A DNA stretch of 64,000 nucleotides from Burkholderiales bacterium (lineage in GTDB: Bacteria; Pseudomonadota; Gammaproteobacteria; Burkholderiales; Burkholderiaceae_B). How positions within the stretch are numbered: the stretch's first letter is position 1; each line of letters begins with the position of its first letter. The DNA lies in the NCBI GenBank assembly GCA_021299735.1, contig JAJTEM010000013.1, positions 35,537 to 99,536 on the forward strand. Reading direction: 5' to 3'. The notes below the pieces were generated by a model, which saw only the letters and a list, made by a program, of their open reading frames with translations, was not told the DNA's origin and searched no databases. Made by a program: the position numbers and the translations under genes. Positions 25,874 to 36,302 of this stretch are shown one piece after another.

Positions 25874-28142
25874 CAGCGCTTGCCTCCGGTGCTGCTTGCC
25901 AAGGTGGCGGCCAAGTCTTCACGAATACCCATGGCTTGTTCACGGCGCTTCCATGCCGCCCACGCGGGCCAAACAAAAAACACCAAGGCAATCAGTAGCA
26001 CGGGAATTGGCCACCACTCGGGCTTGTTCCATTCCTTTCTCGATTCATCTCGCTTGGCCGTGTCAATGGTTTTGTACTTGATGCTGTTGCGGGCCAGGTC
26101 GTTGGGTTTCACGTTGCCATACCACTCGTGAATCAAGCCATATTGCTGCGGCACAAAAGCAAACAACCAAGGTACATCGTCCTGAACCAGATCGGTCATC
26201 TGGGAAATAATTTGCGCGCGCTCCTCGGTATTCGGCATTGTTTTCATGCGCTCGAACATCGCATCGTACTGAGCATTCGAATAGTTTGATGCATTCTCGC
26301 CGGCGGTTTTCGCACGGCTATTGGGGCCGTACAGCAAGAACAAAAAGTTTTCGGGGTCGGGGTAATCGGCATTCCAGCCAAGGAAGAAAATTTGGGCATT
26401 GCCCTTGCGAATTTTCTCCTGAAAACGGTTCCAGTCCGTGGCGCGAATGTCCAGTTGAATATTCAGTTTGGCAAACTGCTTGCGGTACCAATCAAAACGG
26501 GCTTTGTCACCGGGCCCACCCCCCGTGGTGTCGAGCGCAAGGGTTAAAGGTTGCTTGGTTTTTGGATCCATGCCATTTTCATAACCCGCCTGCTTCAGCA
26601 AGGCCAGGGCATCTTCAACCGGCTTGCGCACTGGCTTGCCATCCACAATGTTGTACACCTGCGTGTTGTAGCCAGCTTCGCCTTCCTCAAAGCCAAACAG
26701 CCCAGGGGGCACCGGCCCATGCGCCGGTACTGCCCGGCCATTGGTGAAAATTTGCGAGAACTCTTCCCAGTCCATGGCAATTGCAATGGCTTGGCGAAGT
26801 AGCTTTGCACGGCGCGCATCTTCTGCAGAATTGCCTGGCCCTACCACTGGGTCTAGCCAATTAAAACCCAGGTAAAACATGCTGTTTCAGGGGTCAAGGC
26901 TGCATCGCCGTCGGCGCTGGCGCGAATCGCTTGATCAAAGGTGTCGGCACTTACGCCCGAGGTGTCGTAATAGCCCTGTAAAAATTTGTTCCAGTAGGGA
27001 ATGCCCTCTTTCTCGCGTGTGAACACAACCCGATCAATGAACGGCATGGTTTTACCGGCATCGGCCAGCAAACCTTTTTCTTTGTCACCTGGCTCGCCTT
27101 CTGAAGGGTAAGGCTCACCCCGGTGATTGGGGTTGCGCGACAACACCATGCGGGAATTTGGATCGTTCTCGGTCAACATGTACGCACCGGTGCCCACAGG
27201 CCACCAATCCAGCACAAGGTTGTTTTCTACAAAACCTTTTTGGCTGTAAAACGCGTCTGCCTCCCAAGGAATTGGGGCAAAAAACGGCATGGCCAGCCAG
27301 TAAATAAATTGGGGATATTTGCCGTTCACGCGAATTTCAAGCGTGTAATCGTCCAACGCTTTGGCACCGGGCAAATCGAATTGACGTAAATCAAGCCAAG
27401 GCAAATCGGCTGTTGCGGGAGGAAAAGCGCTGCCTGTTTCTTTCTGAATTTTTTCCTTCAGCGCCTTGTCGTGTTCTTGTAGGGTTTTTGACAATTCACC
27501 CAAGCCTTGCACGTAATCACCCATGTGCCCCAGGATAGGCGACACAATTCGCGAACTGGCAAGCCGCTTGATTTCATAAACGTAGTCATGCGCGGTCAGT
27601 TCACGCGTGCCCTGTTGTTCAAACTGCATGGGGCTGTTGTAATTGCGGGCCTTATCGCCAAGCTGGTGGTACAAAAATTTGCCTTGAGCGTCTTTGGCAA
27701 ACGCAGGGTGAGGCTGGTATTGAATACCGCGCTTGAGCTGAATGGTATACACACTGGTTTTCACCGCATTCAGCGGCGCATCATCAGGCAAAGCGTTGCC
27801 TGCACCGTCCAGATAAACCGGCGTAGGCATTGCCGCGGCTGCCAAGGGTTCAAGCTGGTAGGGCCTTTTCAAGTAATGGTACTGAAACAGCGGCTCGTAA
27901 ATTTGGTAGGTAAATTCAGCTTCGTCTGATGTGTAGGACTGCGCAGGGTCCAGGTGTTTAGGGCGTGCAGTAAAAGCGGTGTAAAGGGTGTTTAGCTTTT
28001 TGTCTTCCGCCGTTTCAACATAAGGATTGTTGGGCGCTTTGCCACATGCGGCCAGTGATAGGAACAAGGCAGTTGCACAAAAAAAACTGCCTGTTCTGGT
28101 GAGCCATGTGGCTGACCTTGCGAACTGCTGGAAACCTGCCAA
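25873..28142 (-). pseudogene. Peptide-type ABC substrate-binding lipoprotein, broken by a frame change near 26,870
   Basis: Two overlapping frames make up one extracellular solute-binding protein (family 5). Frame A (28142 to 26853, TTG start with GAGGG upstream) encodes a lipoprotein signal (LFLSLAACGK) and the N-terminal two thirds. It ends in an unrelated tail after SADGDAALTPE. Frame B (from 26880) resumes with FYLGFNWLDPVVG and continues to 25873, ending in a membrane segment (about 20 hydrophobic residues) near the C-terminus. The join is a -1 type shift, and the family normally has some 15-20 more residues here, so a deletion of 3n+1 bases is likely. No slippery heptamer is evident. 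This is either a true inactivating mutation or an assembly error. All other genes of the operon are intact. Confidence 0.75.
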
Positions 28143-28182
28143 AAAACCACCCTCGCACTGTTGTTTTTCTAGATGGCTTTAT

Positions 28183-28824
28183 TTAACCACGCCAAACACG
28201 CTCCGGACCAGTGTCAGCGTGAATCCAGCCACCTTTTGCGCCCACGCGGAAATAGAAGCCCACGCCACCCGCACGGAAACCCTCCACCAGCTCACCCAGC
28301 ACCTTGGGATGCAGGCCGGGCAAACGGAAATCAACAGCCTGCCCTTTCAAGTGCAAAGAATTGCGCGCAGCAGGCAAGCCCGCCTCAATTAAACGGGCGT
28401 TGGTTTTGGGGCTGCGGTAGCCCGAGGTAATTTCAACAGGTGCAACAAAGCCATAACGGCGCACAAATGCCTGTGCGGCCCACAGGGTATCGATAATTTG
28501 CGTGTCCATGCGGAAAACCTGATTTGCTTGCACGTCTCGAAGCAAACCACAAATCTGTTCATAGGCGATTGGGTTAAGATGTCCGTCTTTCCAGTAAGTA
28601 ATATTCAGGCGTTCGCCCGATTGTGGGCGTACCATTTCAAGGGTGCGCGGCTGCAGCCAAAAAGTGAGGTCAACCAGGCCCGGATCAAACAGATCAGGGG
28701 GTGGAACCAGATCGGACCCTGCTGCCAATACACCCCGGTTCAAGAAAGGTTCTACCGAGCCAATAACCGCCAGTGTACTTACTGCTTTAATGAATGAACG
28801 CCGGTCGAATTTATGCATTGCCAT
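28183..28824 (-). CDS. Tat-exported DUF882/peptidase M15-like murein endopeptidase (MepK/YcbK-like)
   Basis: About 213 residues; ATG 28824, ATG 28818 and TTG 28830 are all possible starts. The N-terminus has a twin-arginine motif (DRRSFIKA) and a hydrophobic stretch, indicating Tat export to the periplasm. The M15-like zinc site is visible: SGYRSPKTNARL, SLHLKGQAVDF (His and Asp) and GGWIHADTG (His). E. coli YcbK/MepK cleaves peptide cross-links in peptidoglycan. It lies 40 bases upstream of the importer genes, and lytic transglycosylase mltD is at the other end, which points to a peptidoglycan turnover and recycling cluster. Confidence 0.85.
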   Translation of the reverse strand: MAMHKFDRRSFIKAVSTLAVIGSVEPFLNRGVLAAGSDLVPPPDLFDPGLVDLTFWLQPRTLEMVRPQSGERLNITYWKDGHLNPIAYEQICGLLRDVQANQVFRMDTQIIDTLWAAQAFVRRYGFVAPVEITSGYRSPKTNARLIEAGLPAARNSLHLKGQAVDFRLPGLHPKVLGELVEGFRAGGVGFYFRVGAKGGWIHADTGPERVWRG

Positions 28825-28895
28825 AACCAATAGCCGAAACTTAAGAATTTACTTGAACTTATAATATGAGTTCTTTGAAAAAAAGTCACTAATCC

Positions 28896-30317
28896 ATGTC
28901 TACTGATCGCAAAATTCAAACAATTCGAACCCGCTTTGCACCCAGCCCAACTGGCTATTTGCATTTGGGTGGTGCCCGAACCGCATTGTACAGCTGGGCA
29001 TTCGCCCGCCACCACAAGGGGCAGTTCATTCTTCGTGTAGAAGACACCGATGTTGAGCGATCCACCCCCGAAGCCGTGCAAGCCATTATGGATGGCATGG
29101 CTTGGTTGAACCTGGATTACGACGAAGGCCCGTTTTTTCAAATGCAGCGCATGGATCGCTACAAAGCGATGATCGACAAACTGCTTGAAAAAGGCGATGC
29201 CTACCTTTGCTACTGTACGCAAGAAGAATTGAATCAAATGCGTGAAAAGCAGCGGGAAAATGGCCAACGTATTCGTTATGACGGCACTTGGCGCCCCGAG
29301 GCGGGCAAGGTACTGCCTGCGCCACCCACTGGCGTGAAGCCCGTGGTGCGCTTCAAGAACCCGCTGAGCGGCGCTGTAAGCTGGGACGATTTGGTGAAAG
29401 GCCCCATTTCAATCAACAACGAAGAAATGGACGACCTGATTATTGCCCGCCAAGATGGCACACCCACTTACAATTTTTGCGTAGTAGTTGACGACTGGGA
29501 AATGGAAATAACCCACGTTATTCGGGGCGATGACCACATTAACAACACACCGCGCCAAATCAATATTTTGAAGGCACTTGGCGGTGAACAGCCGGTGTAC
29601 GGACACCTGCCCATGATTCTGGGGCACGACGGTGAGAAGCTGTCCAAACGCCACGGTGCTGTAAGTGTGGTGCAGTACCACGAAGAAGGCTTTTTGCCCG
29701 ACGCCATGATCAACTACCTGGCCCGTTTGGGCTGGAGCCACGGCGACGATGAACTTTTCAGCCGCGAACAACTGGTTGAATGGTTTGATTCAACCAACCT
29801 GTCGAAATCGGCTGCGCAATTTGACCCGGAAAAACTGAAGTGGGTGAATGCCCACTACATGAAACAGGCACCGAAACAATTGCTGTTGTCTGACTTGCAA
29901 ACCCGCTTGGAGCAAAGCGGCGTGAATGCATTTGAAGGCCCTAAACTAAATGATGTTCTTGACGTGGTGCTAGAGCGCGCCTCAACACTGGTTCAACTGC
30001 GCGACGAGGCCGCCTTGTTTTACAAGGTGCCACATGTGAATGCCGAAGAATTAAAACCCATGCTGGATGAAGCGGGTGTTCGTGCTGCCTTGGCCGAATT
30101 CAATGAGGGCTTGAACGGCGTGGAATGGAATGTTGAAGCGCTGAATGGTTTGGTGAAAACCACCATTAAAAACCACGGCTTGAAAATGCCCAAGCTAGCC
30201 ATGCCACTGCGATTGATGCTCACAGGCATTACGCAAACCCCTTCAATTGACAAAGTAATGAACCTGCTGGGCAAACACACTGTACAAACTCGAATTGCGC
30301 AAGGACTGCAATCATGA
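28896..30317 (+). CDS. gltX: Glutamate-tRNA ligase
   Basis: 473 residues. Class I synthetase signatures are intact: [19 protein letters not shown] (HIGH-type, 13-31) and [13 protein letters not shown] (KMSKS-type, near 247). The protein is full length with the discriminating C-terminal anticodon-binding part. A TATAAT-like -10 element is at 28860-28865. It charges tRNA-Glu. It overlaps metZ by four bases, so the two are translationally coupled. Confidence 0.97.
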   Translation: MSTDRKIQTIRTRFAPSPTGYLHLGGARTALYSWAFARHHKGQFILRVEDTDVERSTPEAVQAIMDGMAWLNLDYDEGPFFQMQRMDRYKAMIDKLLEKGDAYLCYCTQEELNQMREKQRENGQRIRYDGTWRPEAGKVLPAPPTGVKPVVRFKNPLSGAVSWDDLVKGPISINNEEMDDLIIARQDGTPTYNFCVVVDDWEMEITHVIRGDDHINNTPRQINILKALGGEQPVYGHLPMILGHDGEKLSKRHGAVSVVQYHEEGFLPDAMINYLARLGWSHGDDELFSREQLVEWFDSTNLSKSAAQFDPEKLKWVNAHYMKQAPKQLLLSDLQTRLEQSGVNAFEGPKLNDVLDVVLERASTLVQLRDEAALFYKVPHVNAEELKPMLDEAGVRAALAEFNEGLNGVEWNVEALNGLVKTTIKNHGLKMPKLAMPLRLMLTGITQTPSIDKVMNLLGKHTVQTRIAQGLQS

Positions 30318-31525
30318 GCAATAACAAACCGAAGGCCAACCCTGCTGAATGGGCAACCGCCACCAAAGCAATTCGCGCCGGCAGTCACCGCACTGAATTT
30401 GGTGAACATTCCGAAGCCATGTTTTTAACTTCCAGCTTCGTGTTCGACAATGCTGCACAGGCCGCTGCTCGCTTTGCCGGTACCGAGGAAGGCAATGTAT
30501 ACGCCCGCTTCACCAACCCCAGCGTGCAAATGTTTGAACAGCGCCTGGCTGTGCTTGAAGACATGGAATATTGCCTGGCCACCTCAAGTGGTATGGCTGC
30601 CATTACCACAGCCTGCATGGGTTTACTCAATGCCGGTGATCACATTATTGCCTCGAAAGCCTTGTTCGGCGCCACGGTACAATTGTTTGTGAATATTCTT
30701 TCCCGCTTCGGGATTGAAACCACATTCGTGGACGGCACCAGCATGGAAGCCTGGGAAAAAGCAATCAAACCGAATACCAAGTTGTTCTACAGCGAAACAC
30801 CGTCGAACCCGCTGACTGAAATTCTGGACATGAGGGCGCTGAGCGACCTGGCCAAAAAACACGGCATTTACAACGTTGTGGACAACTGCTTCTGCACACC
30901 TGCTTTGCAAAAGCCTGTCGACTTTGGTACGGAAATTATTATTCATTCCGCCACCAAATACCTGGATGGCCAAGGCCGTGTGTTGGGCGGGGCAATTTGC
31001 GGCCCCAAAGATTTGCTGAAAGACAAAATTCTGCCGGTGCTTCGCACAGCTGGCCCCACCCTGTCAGCATTCAATGCATGGGTGTTGTTCAAAGGCCTTG
31101 AAACTTTGAACATTCGCATGCTGGCGCAATCGGCTGCGGCACTTGAAATTGCCGCCTGGCTTGAAGCACACCCTGCTGTGAGCAAGGTGTATTACCCCGG
31201 CCTGGCGAGCCACCCGCAACACGCGCTGGCCATGAAGCAACAAAAAACCGGCGGTGCAATTGTGTCATTTGAAGTGAAGGCAACCAACGAAGACGATGCA
31301 CGCGCGAAAGCTTGGCATGTGATTGACAGCAGCCAGCTGATGTCGATTACTGCGAATTTGGGCGACACACGCACCACCATTACGCACCCGGGAACCACCA
31401 CGCACGGAAGGCTTAGCCCTGAAGCGCGTGAAGCCGCCGGCATTAGACAGGGTTTGATACGTTTGGCAATTGGCCTGGAAGATGTGGCAGATTTGAAAAA
31501 AGACCTGGCCCGAGGTTTGGGTTAA
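30314..31525 (+). CDS. metZ: O-succinylhomoserine sulfhydrylase, PLP-dependent
   Basis: 403 residues of the Cys/Met metabolism PLP family. Landmarks are [27 protein letters not shown] (near 97), [12 protein letters not shown] and the PLP-lysine block [16 protein letters not shown] (Lys near 214), ending with [16 protein letters not shown]. The GQGR after the lysine and close similarity of the core to MetZ favour sulfhydrylation of O-succinylhomoserine to homocysteine over cystathionine synthesis. It is coupled to gltX by an ATGA overlap. Confidence 0.9.
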   Translation: MSNNKPKANPAEWATATKAIRAGSHRTEFGEHSEAMFLTSSFVFDNAAQAAARFAGTEEGNVYARFTNPSVQMFEQRLAVLEDMEYCLATSSGMAAITTACMGLLNAGDHIIASKALFGATVQLFVNILSRFGIETTFVDGTSMEAWEKAIKPNTKLFYSETPSNPLTEILDMRALSDLAKKHGIYNVVDNCFCTPALQKPVDFGTEIIIHSATKYLDGQGRVLGGAICGPKDLLKDKILPVLRTAGPTLSAFNAWVLFKGLETLNIRMLAQSAAALEIAAWLEAHPAVSKVYYPGLASHPQHALAMKQQKTGGAIVSFEVKATNEDDARAKAWHVIDSSQLMSITANLGDTRTTITHPGTTTHGRLSPEAREAAGIRQGLIRLAIGLEDVADLKKDLARGLG

Positions 31526-31529
31526 ATTT

Positions 31530-31561
31530 CAGGCTTGGTGAAAACCAGATTCACCGGCCTG
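31530..31561. terminator. Hairpin after metZ, possible terminator
   Basis: Five bases after the metZ stop, an interrupted stem is formed by CAGGC + GGTGAA pairing with TTCACC + GCCTG around a seven-base loop. No T run follows, so it may act as a processing or stabilising hairpin rather than an intrinsic terminator. Confidence 0.35.
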
Positions 31562-31707
31562 ATGAAAAACCATCAACTGTCATAATCAAGTGAGGTCTCA
31601 CGCACAATTACGTTCGTAACAAATAATGACGTATACTTTTTAAAAACTAAAACATCGCATGATTCAGGGCATTTCATCATCTTTACAGAATGAAGAGGAA
31701 TGCAACA

Positions 31708-32772
31708 ATGCTGTTCAAGAAAAAAGTGTTGTCATTGGTATTGGGTGCCTGCATTGCAAGCTCTGCTGCATTAACACCTGAGGCGCAAGCCTGTACCCGA
31801 CTCGTTTACATCGGCCCCGAAAACACGGTTTTGACTGGTCGCAGTATGGATTTCTCCATCGACATTCCAGCCAACCTGTGGATATTCCCCAAGGGCATGG
31901 AACGCAGTGGCGAAGTGGGCCCCAACTCAATTACCTGGCGCTCCAAGTACGGCAGTATTGCGGCCAGCTCGTGGGATATTTCCACGCCCGACGGCATGAA
32001 TGAAAAAGGCCTGGTCGCCAACATGTTGTGGCTGGTGGCCTCCGAATATCCGAAATTTGACGTTAAAGGCAAAACCAAAGGGCTGACGATTTCCGCCTGG
32101 GGGCAATATGCCTTGGACAATTTTGCAACGGTGCAAGAAGCAGTCAGCTTTTTCAAACAGGAAAAGTTTGCGATTGTTTCGGATTTCATTCCCGGCACTG
32201 ACAAGTTCACCACCGTGCACCTTTCTTTGTCTGATGCCACAGGCGACAGCGCAATTTTTGAGTACATTGGCGGCAAACTCACCATTCACCACGACAAAAC
32301 CCATCGGGTCATGACCAATGACCCGCCCTATGATCAGCAAATTGCGATCAAGGGCTACTGGGAAAGTATTCCAGGGCAAGTGTTCTTGCCTGGTACATCC
32401 AAAGCATCCGATCGCTTCGTTCGCGCGTCTTACTACCTGAACATGATTCCGCAAACCAGCGATCCAAAAATTGCTGCTGCAAGCGTATTCAGTATTGTGC
32501 GCAATGTTTCGGTACCTTACGGCATTGGTACTGCAGATCAACCACACCTTTCCAACACACGTTGGCGGGTTGTTGCTGACCAGAAAAACCTGATTTATTA
32601 CTTTGAAAACGTGCTGAACCCCAACGTGGTATGGGTTGATCTGAAGAAGGTGAATTTTGAAACCAAGGCGGGCGTTCGGAAATTGACGCTGGACACAGGC
32701 AAAACCTATGCTGGCGAAAGCAGCGGCTACTTCGAGCCCTCGGCACCACTGAAATTCAAAGGGCTCGATTAA
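31708..32772 (+). CDS. Choloylglycine hydrolase/penicillin V acylase family linear-amide hydrolase
   Basis: 354 residues from ATG 31708, chosen for the AGAGGAA seven bases upstream; the in-frame ATG at 31690 overlaps that site. A signal peptide ends AQA and is followed at once by Cys29 (AQACTRLVYIG), so signal cleavage would expose the N-terminal nucleophile of an Ntn hydrolase. GRSMDF and NEKGLVANMLWL are family motifs. Known members cleave amides such as conjugated bile salts, penicillin V or acyl-homoserine lactones. The enzyme should be periplasmic or outside. It is ten bases upstream of a TolC-type exporter operon. Substrate unknown. Confidence 0.87.
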   Translation: MLFKKKVLSLVLGACIASSAALTPEAQACTRLVYIGPENTVLTGRSMDFSIDIPANLWIFPKGMERSGEVGPNSITWRSKYGSIAASSWDISTPDGMNEKGLVANMLWLVASEYPKFDVKGKTKGLTISAWGQYALDNFATVQEAVSFFKQEKFAIVSDFIPGTDKFTTVHLSLSDATGDSAIFEYIGGKLTIHHDKTHRVMTNDPPYDQQIAIKGYWESIPGQVFLPGTSKASDRFVRASYYLNMIPQTSDPKIAAASVFSIVRNVSVPYGIGTADQPHLSNTRWRVVADQKNLIYYFENVLNPNVVWVDLKKVNFETKAGVRKLTLDTGKTYAGESSGYFEPSAPLKFKGLD

Positions 32773-32782
32773 GCGAGGTTGT

Positions 32783-34168
32783 ATGCCTGCATGTTTTAAA
32801 AAGCTGACCTTGCTGGTGGCGGCTGCCCTGTGCACGCAGGTGCATGCCGCCGAACCTGTGCCACTGGGTCCTGCCGCAATAGAGCCCGCACTCAGTTTCG
32901 TTGAAGCCGAGAAGCGGCTTAGCACAGTGCGCCAAACCCTGATTCAACAATCGGACATTCAAGCACGAGAGTTCGAGTACCAGGCCTTGAGCAACCTGAA
33001 CCTGCCGCAACTCAGCCTGACCGTTGCCGGAATTGCCTATGAAAAAGAAATTTCATTCCTGATTCCGATCATCAATAGAAGAACTGAAATTGATATCGAG
33101 AGGAGCGGCATACGTTCCCAGGTGAATGTTCTGTGGCCGCTTTACACCGGCGGTAGAACCACAGCGACACGCGAAATTGCCGAATCCAGGGTATCGGAAT
33201 CGCAAACCGATCTGGAAATAATCAAGCTGCAACTTCTGAAGCGACTCTCCGATCTGTACTTCTCCAATCAAATGATCAATCAGGTTGTGGTTGTGCGTGA
33301 ACAGGCAGTTAAAACGATCGGCGCACTTGTCAACAAATCAGCCAGATTTCAACAAGAAGGCCTGATTACTGCACTTGATAAAATGCAGGCCGATGTTGCC
33401 CTGGCCGAGGCCAACCGGGAATTGCTGCTTGCAAAAAGGCAACAAACCGACCTGCAGGCTGCACTGAAAAGCCTGCTGGAAGTGGAACAATTGCTGTGCC
33501 TGTCCACAGATATTCCTGAACCCAAACCGCTTTCAAACACTGCCGACTGGTATGTTGATAAGGCCAGGAATGCAAACCCCGCCTACAAAAAACTGGCTGA
33601 AAAATTAACCCAAACTGACAGGTTGATTGAGATTGAAAAAGGAAAAAACCTGCCCGAGTTTTTTTTCGCAGGCACTTACGAGTTAAACCCGGATGCAACA
33701 CCGCTGACTGAACCCGATTGGAGCCTGGGCCTGGGATTTCGCTACAATTTCATTACACCAGTGGGCAGGAATTCCAGCATTCAGGCGGCCATGGTCAAAC
33801 GTGAGCAGGTTAGGCTGAGCAAAGAGCAAGCGGATGCCGACATCAAACTGGGCATAGAAAGCACCTACCGTGCGGTGTTGGAACACCGGGAGCAGTTTGA
33901 ACTTTTGGCGCAAGACATCAAGCTGGGCAAAGAAAATGCACGCATGCAAAATCGTGCATTTGAAGAAGGGCTTGCAACTTCCCTCGATGTGACCGAGGCT
34001 GAACTGAAACTTGCAGCCATTCAGGTTAAATCGCTGAATGCTGCATTTCTATACATCAGTTCCCTGGCCCACCTCACACAGCTAAGTGGTCAACCTGAAC
34101 TATTACCCGTCATTCTTCCAACGCTATTGCAACAAAACGCCTGTAGCAATTCCAGGGAACCATCATGA
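32783..34168 (+). CDS. TolC-family outer-membrane efflux protein
   Basis: 461 residues with a signal peptide (cleavage near QVHAA). The two repeated outer-membrane efflux protein halves show the family pattern: long helices rich in Ala, Gln and Glu, LNLPQLSLTVAG, NVLWPLYTGGRTTA and RNRAFEEGLATSLDVTEAELKL-type blocks. It is the outer-membrane channel of the exporter encoded by the next three genes. It overlaps the HlyD-type gene by four bases. Confidence 0.9.
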   Translation: MPACFKKLTLLVAAALCTQVHAAEPVPLGPAAIEPALSFVEAEKRLSTVRQTLIQQSDIQAREFEYQALSNLNLPQLSLTVAGIAYEKEISFLIPIINRRTEIDIERSGIRSQVNVLWPLYTGGRTTATREIAESRVSESQTDLEIIKLQLLKRLSDLYFSNQMINQVVVVREQAVKTIGALVNKSARFQQEGLITALDKMQADVALAEANRELLLAKRQQTDLQAALKSLLEVEQLLCLSTDIPEPKPLSNTADWYVDKARNANPAYKKLAEKLTQTDRLIEIEKGKNLPEFFFAGTYELNPDATPLTEPDWSLGLGFRYNFITPVGRNSSIQAAMVKREQVRLSKEQADADIKLGIESTYRAVLEHREQFELLAQDIKLGKENARMQNRAFEEGLATSLDVTEAELKLAAIQVKSLNAAFLYISSLAHLTQLSGQPELLPVILPTLLQQNACSNSREPS

Positions 34169-35133
34169 AAGCACGGCCTTTTATTTTTGTACTTGTTGCC
34201 ATATTGCTGATTGCAGCCGTGTGGTGGTTTCTGCCCAAACAAAGCGGTGAATTAATTCACGGCGATATTGAGGTTAGGGAAATTCGGGTTGCCAGCAAAA
34301 TTCCTGGCCGTGTCATCAAGCTGCCTGTTTCTGAGGGTGACATGGTTGAGGCAGGCCAACTGCTGTTTGAGCTTTCCAGCCCCGAACTGGACACCAAACT
34401 TGAACAGGCTGTGGCAGTTGAAGATGCCACACAAGCCGTGGAAGACGAGGCCAAAGCGGGCCTGCGGCGCGAACAGGTTGAAATTGCACGCCTTGAAATG
34501 CAACGCGCCACCATTGAACGCGATTTGACTGCAGCCACGTTAAAACGCATTCAAAACCTGTATGCCGATGGCCTGGTATCAAAGCAACAACTGGATGAAA
34601 TTTCTGCCAAGGCAGCAGCCAGTGCAGACAAAACCAAAGCCGCGCAGGCCGCTTATCAAATGGCTGCAGCAGGTGCACGTGAAGAACAACTAAGGGCAGC
34701 CGCAGCACAAAACAGGCGTGCCAAAGCCGCTGTTTCAGAAGTGCAGGTGTTCAGAAGCGAAGCGCAATCTGTAGCGCCAATTGCCGGGCAAGTTGCGAAC
34801 ATTGTGATCAAAACTGGCGAACTTGCACCAGCAGGCTACCCCGTGATTACACTGATCGACCCCAACGATGTATGGGTTGTGATGAACATTCGGGAAGACA
34901 AATTAAACGCGCTCACTGTGGGCACGGAATTCACCGCCCACGTGCCTGCACTGAACAAAGACCTCACTTTCAAGGTGAGCAAGCTAAACCCCCTGCCCTC
35001 GTTCGCTAACTGGAAACAAGTGAAAGGCACACCGGGTTACGACTTGAAAACATTTCAAATCGAAGCGCGCCCCACTGAACCCAACCCGAATTTAAAGGCC
35101 GGGATGACAGTTGTGTTGTCGATGGACAAGTAA
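34165..35133 (+). CDS. HlyD-family periplasmic adaptor (membrane fusion protein)
   Basis: 322 residues. One N-terminal membrane anchor (about 5-22) precedes the biotinyl-lipoyl-like half (IPGRVIKLPVSEGDMVEAGQ, near 52), a coiled-coil hairpin rich in Glu, Ala and Lys (about 85-190) and the beta-barrel part (APIAGQVANIVIKTGELAPAG, then WVVMNIREDKL). It resembles adaptors of the YbhG/YhiI group that work with ABC-2 permeases. It is coupled to the TolC gene (ATGA) and the next permease gene (TAATG). Confidence 0.92.
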   Translation: MKARPFIFVLVAILLIAAVWWFLPKQSGELIHGDIEVREIRVASKIPGRVIKLPVSEGDMVEAGQLLFELSSPELDTKLEQAVAVEDATQAVEDEAKAGLRREQVEIARLEMQRATIERDLTAATLKRIQNLYADGLVSKQQLDEISAKAAASADKTKAAQAAYQMAAAGAREEQLRAAAAQNRRAKAAVSEVQVFRSEAQSVAPIAGQVANIVIKTGELAPAGYPVITLIDPNDVWVVMNIREDKLNALTVGTEFTAHVPALNKDLTFKVSKLNPLPSFANWKQVKGTPGYDLKTFQIEARPTEPNPNLKAGMTVVLSMDK

Positions 35134-36302
35134 TGAGTGCCTTTCAAGCAGGACTTCAGCGCGAGCTAAATCACCTTCGTCACGACAAGGGTGACTTGTT
35201 TTTAACACTGGGGATGATGCCGGTATTGTTTGCGCTGATTTGGTGGATTTTTTCTGCGGGGCAACCTACCAGCCTGCCTGTTGCAATTGTGGATGAAGAC
35301 AACACCAGTGTGTCTCGACAAATCAGCCGTTTGGTTGATGCCACAGCCGGCGTTGAATTGGTGCGAGATTACACCAGCGCACAATCGGCTATCAATGCAA
35401 TTCGCAGCCGCGATATTTTTGCAGTACTGGTAATACCCAAAGGGTTGGAGAAAAGTGTTCTCAGTGGCAACCCGGGGCAATTGGTGCTGCAATTGAACAG
35501 CCAATACTCTACCTACTCCTCCACGATCGAGAGAAATATTACCGGTGCTGTATTAACTGCTGGCGTAGGAATAGGCCTGGAAAGACTCAAGATGGGGGGC
35601 GCTTTTTCAGATGCTGCTATTGGCATAGCCATGCCAGTTTCAGTGAACGCCCTGCCGCTGTTCAATGAAGGCCCCGATTACGAGGTGTTTTTAGGCGCAA
35701 CCCTGATAGCTGCACTTTTCCATATTCTGGCAATTATCATGGCTGTAACCGCGGTAGGTCGTGAGTTGCGGGACGGCACTGCTGGCGAGTGGCTTGCCAA
35801 AAGCAATGGCTCACTTTCTATTGCGCTGCTAACGAAAACCCTGCCCTATTTTGTTGCGCTTAACTTTTATACGTTGATATTCGTAGGCTTTTTTCAAGCA
35901 CAGGCGCCCAACAGCTACACCGGTAGTCTGTTCGCAATTTGGCTTACTTTGCTTGTGATGACTGCTGCTGCCATGGCTGTTGGAATTTTAATTGTAGCCG
36001 CCACAAAAAATTTCAGAATGGGTTTAAGCGTTGGTGGCTTTTACAGTGCACCCGCCTTTGCTTATTCAGGGCAAGCGTTTCCCTTGATTGCCATGCCCGA
36101 TGCTGCCCAATATTGGGCCAGCATAATTCCTCTAACCCACTGGCTTGAACTGTACAACCAAATGTGGATAGCAGGTGCACCGCTTAATGAGGCACTGCAG
36201 CCGTTTGCAATCATTCTGTTGATGTTGGTGCTTGCCTTTGCCCCCGCATACATGCTGCTTAAACAAAATGCGTTTGAGCCAGCCAACTGGGGAAGTCGAT
36301 GA
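35133..36302 (+). CDS. ABC-2 type exporter permease (first of pair)
   Basis: 389 residues. The layout is that of ABC-2 (YhhJ/YbhS/YhgE-like) permeases: one N-terminal membrane segment (about 24-42), a large extracytoplasmic domain (about 45-185) and five to six C-terminal segments. The extracytoplasmic domain starts LPVAIVDEDNTSVSR, a family hallmark. Coupled to the adaptor gene upstream and to a second permease downstream. No ATP-binding subunit gene is present in the operon. Confidence 0.87.
   Translation: MSAFQAGLQRELNHLRHDKGDLFLTLGMMPVLFALIWWIFSAGQPTSLPVAIVDEDNTSVSRQISRLVDATAGVELVRDYTSAQSAINAIRSRDIFAVLVIPKGLEKSVLSGNPGQLVLQLNSQYSTYSSTIERNITGAVLTAGVGIGLERLKMGGAFSDAAIGIAMPVSVNALPLFNEGPDYEVFLGATLIAALFHILAIIMAVTAVGRELRDGTAGEWLAKSNGSLSIALLTKTLPYFVALNFYTLIFVGFFQAQAPNSYTGSLFAIWLTLLVMTAAAMAVGILIVAATKNFRMGLSVGGFYSAPAFAYSGQAFPLIAMPDAAQYWASIIPLTHWLELYNQMWIAGAPLNEALQPFAIILLMLVLAFAPAYMLLKQNAFEPANWGSR

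Noticed and set aside
26853..26880. Programmed -1 frameshift in the substrate-binding protein gene
   Set aside because: No slippery heptamer or downstream structure is evident and family residues are missing at the joint, so mutation or error is more likely.
31605..31640. Sigma-70 promoter before the amide-hydrolase gene (TTACGT, 18 bases, TATACT)
   Set aside because: The -10 is plausible but the -35 is poor; not enough to list as a feature.
30020..33010. Several long minus-strand frames under gltX, metZ and the amide-hydrolase gene
   Set aside because: They mirror conserved plus-strand genes and have no family features.
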